From contig NZ_JAEKPD010000002.1 of the NCBI RefSeq assembly GCF_016412875.1, forward strand, positions 310,001 through 374,000: a DNA stretch of 64,000 bases. The letters are read 5' to 3'. Made by a program: the position numbers and the translations under genes. The notes beneath the pieces were generated by a model. The model was not told where the DNA came from. It did not search any database and saw only the letters and a program-made list of their open reading frames with translations. Below, one piece after another: positions 30,001-33,000 of the stretch (position 1 is the stretch's first letter; every line of letters starts with the position of its first letter). The stretch is from Palleronia pontilimi (GTDB lineage: Bacteria; Pseudomonadota; Alphaproteobacteria; Rhodobacterales; Rhodobacteraceae).

Positions 30001-33000
30001 GCGACATCGTGCGGATCGTCGGCGTGAACGGCGTCGACGTGAACCCGGGCGGCGATCCGGCGGCGGGCCCGCTCTACGTCACCTTCAACTACGACACCTA
30101 TGGCGGCGAGAAGATCGTCGTGCGCGGCATTCGCCTGCTCGACTACACGCCGGGCGGACCCGACTATGCGCCCGACAGGTTCCAGGAAGGCGAAGGCTAC
30201 CTGATGTGGTCCGAAACCTGCGATCCCACGGACGGCTTCTGGTCGCACGACATCGGTGGCCACGACGAGATCCACGGCGAAACCGGCGACGACTTCATCT
30301 ATGCAGGCGGCGGCTTCGACATCGTCTTCGGCGACGCGGATGACGACGACATCATCGGCGGCTGGGGCCACGACTGGATCTCGGGCGGCACCGGCATCGA
30401 CGGTGTGCTCGGCGACGACGGCCGCATCTTCACCAGCCGCAACACCAGTTCGCTGGAGCTGGCCGAAGGGATCTACGGCATCGACCCGCTTCTGGCGCGC
30501 GATCCCGACACCCGCACCAGCCAGGGCGACGTCCTGAACGAGCTGATCCGCACGCCGGGCAACGTCCAGGTCGAACTGATCAACGTGGAAGGCGCGCTGA
30601 AGAAGTCGGTGGACCTGACGCCCTTCGCGCTGCTCAGCACCTGGGTCGTCGACGATCCGCTGGGCCAGGATCCGCGGCTGGCCGATGACGTGATCTTCGG
30701 CGGTCTCGGCGTCGACTTCCTGCATGGCGGCGACGGCGACGACGCGATCTCGGGCGCCGAGGCGCGCGGGACCAGCTACGCGCCGCGCTTCGATGCCGAC
30801 GGCAACCTGGTGGGCCTGTGGAAGTCCGACTTCGACAGCCCCTACAATCCCTCGGACATCCTGAAGTTCGGCGACGACACCGATCCGTGGAACGATCCCA
30901 AGCCGATCCAGCAGCGCTTGGGCGAATTCTTCCTTTACGACGAATACGATCCGCGCCGCGTCATCCTGTTCCAGGATGCCGACGGCACGGTCTGGAAGGG
31001 CGACGCCTACGACCCGAACGGGGATTTCCAGCAAGGCAACCTGCTTGAATACTTCCTCAACAACGTGGACGACGAAGGCATCAGCCGCCTGGGCTACGTG
31101 GCCTTCAAGCCCGACGGGCGCACCCCCGATCCCGACGTTCCGGCCGAGTTCCGCCAGAGCGACGGCGACGACGTGATCTTCGGCGATCTGGGCAACGACT
31201 GGCTGGTCGGCGGCACGGGCCGCGACCGGGTCTATGGCGGCTTCGGCAACGACCTGATGCAGATGGACGACCGGCTCGGCACGCTCGACCCCGACCGTCC
31301 CGCCAACAATCCCGGCCAGCTGCCGCTGGATACCACCGACCAGTCGCCCGACACGCACTGGCTTTACGAGGACCGCGCCTTCGGCGGGGCGGGCCTGGAT
31401 ATCCTGATCGGCAACACCAAGGGCGACCGCCTGATCGACTGGGTGGGCGAGTTCAACTCGTATATCGTGCCCTTCGCGCCCTTCGGCATCGCCACGGTCA
31501 GCCGCCAGGTGCCGCCGCACCTGTTCGACTTCCTCTACGCGCAGGCCTTCGGCGACGGCGCCGACATCACCCGCACCGCCGACGGCAACCAGCCCAACCA
31601 CAAGGACAAGTATTCAAACGTGGCGCTGCTGCAGGGCGGCATCCGCGGCGAGATCGGGCTGGTCACGCAAAAGGACCAGGGCTACTGGCAGGACCAGACC
31701 GGCGGGCCCAGCGACGTGCAGGCGGGCAACGTGCCCGGCGGACGCCGCGACGTGCTGCGGACATCGGACTTCAACAACAATTCCGGCGACATCTTCATCC
31801 GCGATACCGGCAAGATGACGGTGCAGGGCGGGGCTTTGACGCTTTCGGCCGACAGCAACGACAGCCAGGCCTCGGCGGTCTACAACCTGGATGAATACCT
31901 GCCGATCTACTACGAGATCCGCGCGCAGATCTCGACCGCGAAGCCCACGGGCGGCGCCAAGGCCAACGCGTTCATCATCTTCGACTACAAGTCGGACATC
32001 GATTTCAAATACGCGGGCATCAACATCTCGAACAACAAGATCGAGATGGGCTATCGCGACGCCACCGGCTACCACGAGCTGATCCAGTCCAACAAACCGG
32101 TGCGGATCAAGCCCAACACGTTCTACGACGTGCTGGTGGCGGTGAACGGCAACAACGTGACGTTGCAGGTCAACGGCGTGAACTGGTTCAGCTACGACTA
32201 CACGCCCGAGCTGGACGAAGACGGTCTGCCGATCCCGCTGAACAAGGGCTTCGTGGGCTTCGCCGTCGATGGCGGTGTCTCGACCGTGGACAACTTCACC
32301 GTGCAGGTGCTGCCGCCCGACTGGACGCTCGAGCTGGAAGACGACTTCACCGGCACCAACCGCGCGGTCACTTTCACGCCCGAGCGCGGCGACTGGCAGA
32401 TCCAGTCCGGAGACTATTCCGGCGTCGCCACCGGGTCGGACGTGGCCATCAGCCTCGTGGACCTGGGCGAAGACCTGCAGGCCAGCTCGATCATCGAGCT
32501 TGAGACCACGCTGGCCAAGGGCCAGGCGGGCGGCATCGTCTTCGACTACTACGACAACACCCGCTACAAGTTCGTGCTGCTCGACCCGGCGGCCGACACC
32601 GTGCTGGTGGGCCACGTGGACGGCGACCGCGGCCTGGTCATCGACCGCAGCTTCGCTGTGTCGCTGAACGACGCCAAGGTCCAGACGTTGCGGCTGAAGA
32701 CCTCGGGCGCGTCGCTGCAAATCAGCGTGAACGGAGCGACCGTGGGCAGCCACGGCTTCAACTCGGTGCTGGTGGACGGCGCGTTCGGGCTTCTCAGCTT
32801 CGACAGCAGCGCCTTCCAGGACGTGACGGTGCGCACCAACGACAGCGTCTTCGAGATCGAGGACGGTCTGCGCGTGACCCACATCCCAGCCGACACGCTG
32901 GACGTGGCGACGCTAACCCCGGATCAGGTCGCGGCGATGAAGGACGCCGCCATCGCCATCATGGTTCGCGAAATGGGCCTGTCGGCGGACCAGGAAGCCA

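Noticed and set aside
22371-31601. Antisense open frame of about 3,076 codons opposite the giant gene
   Set aside because: High GC and strong third-position bias leave antisense frames open. The translation is rich in Val, Asp, His, Arg and Gly with no domain pattern or ribosome site, and it mirrors the RTX coding strand.
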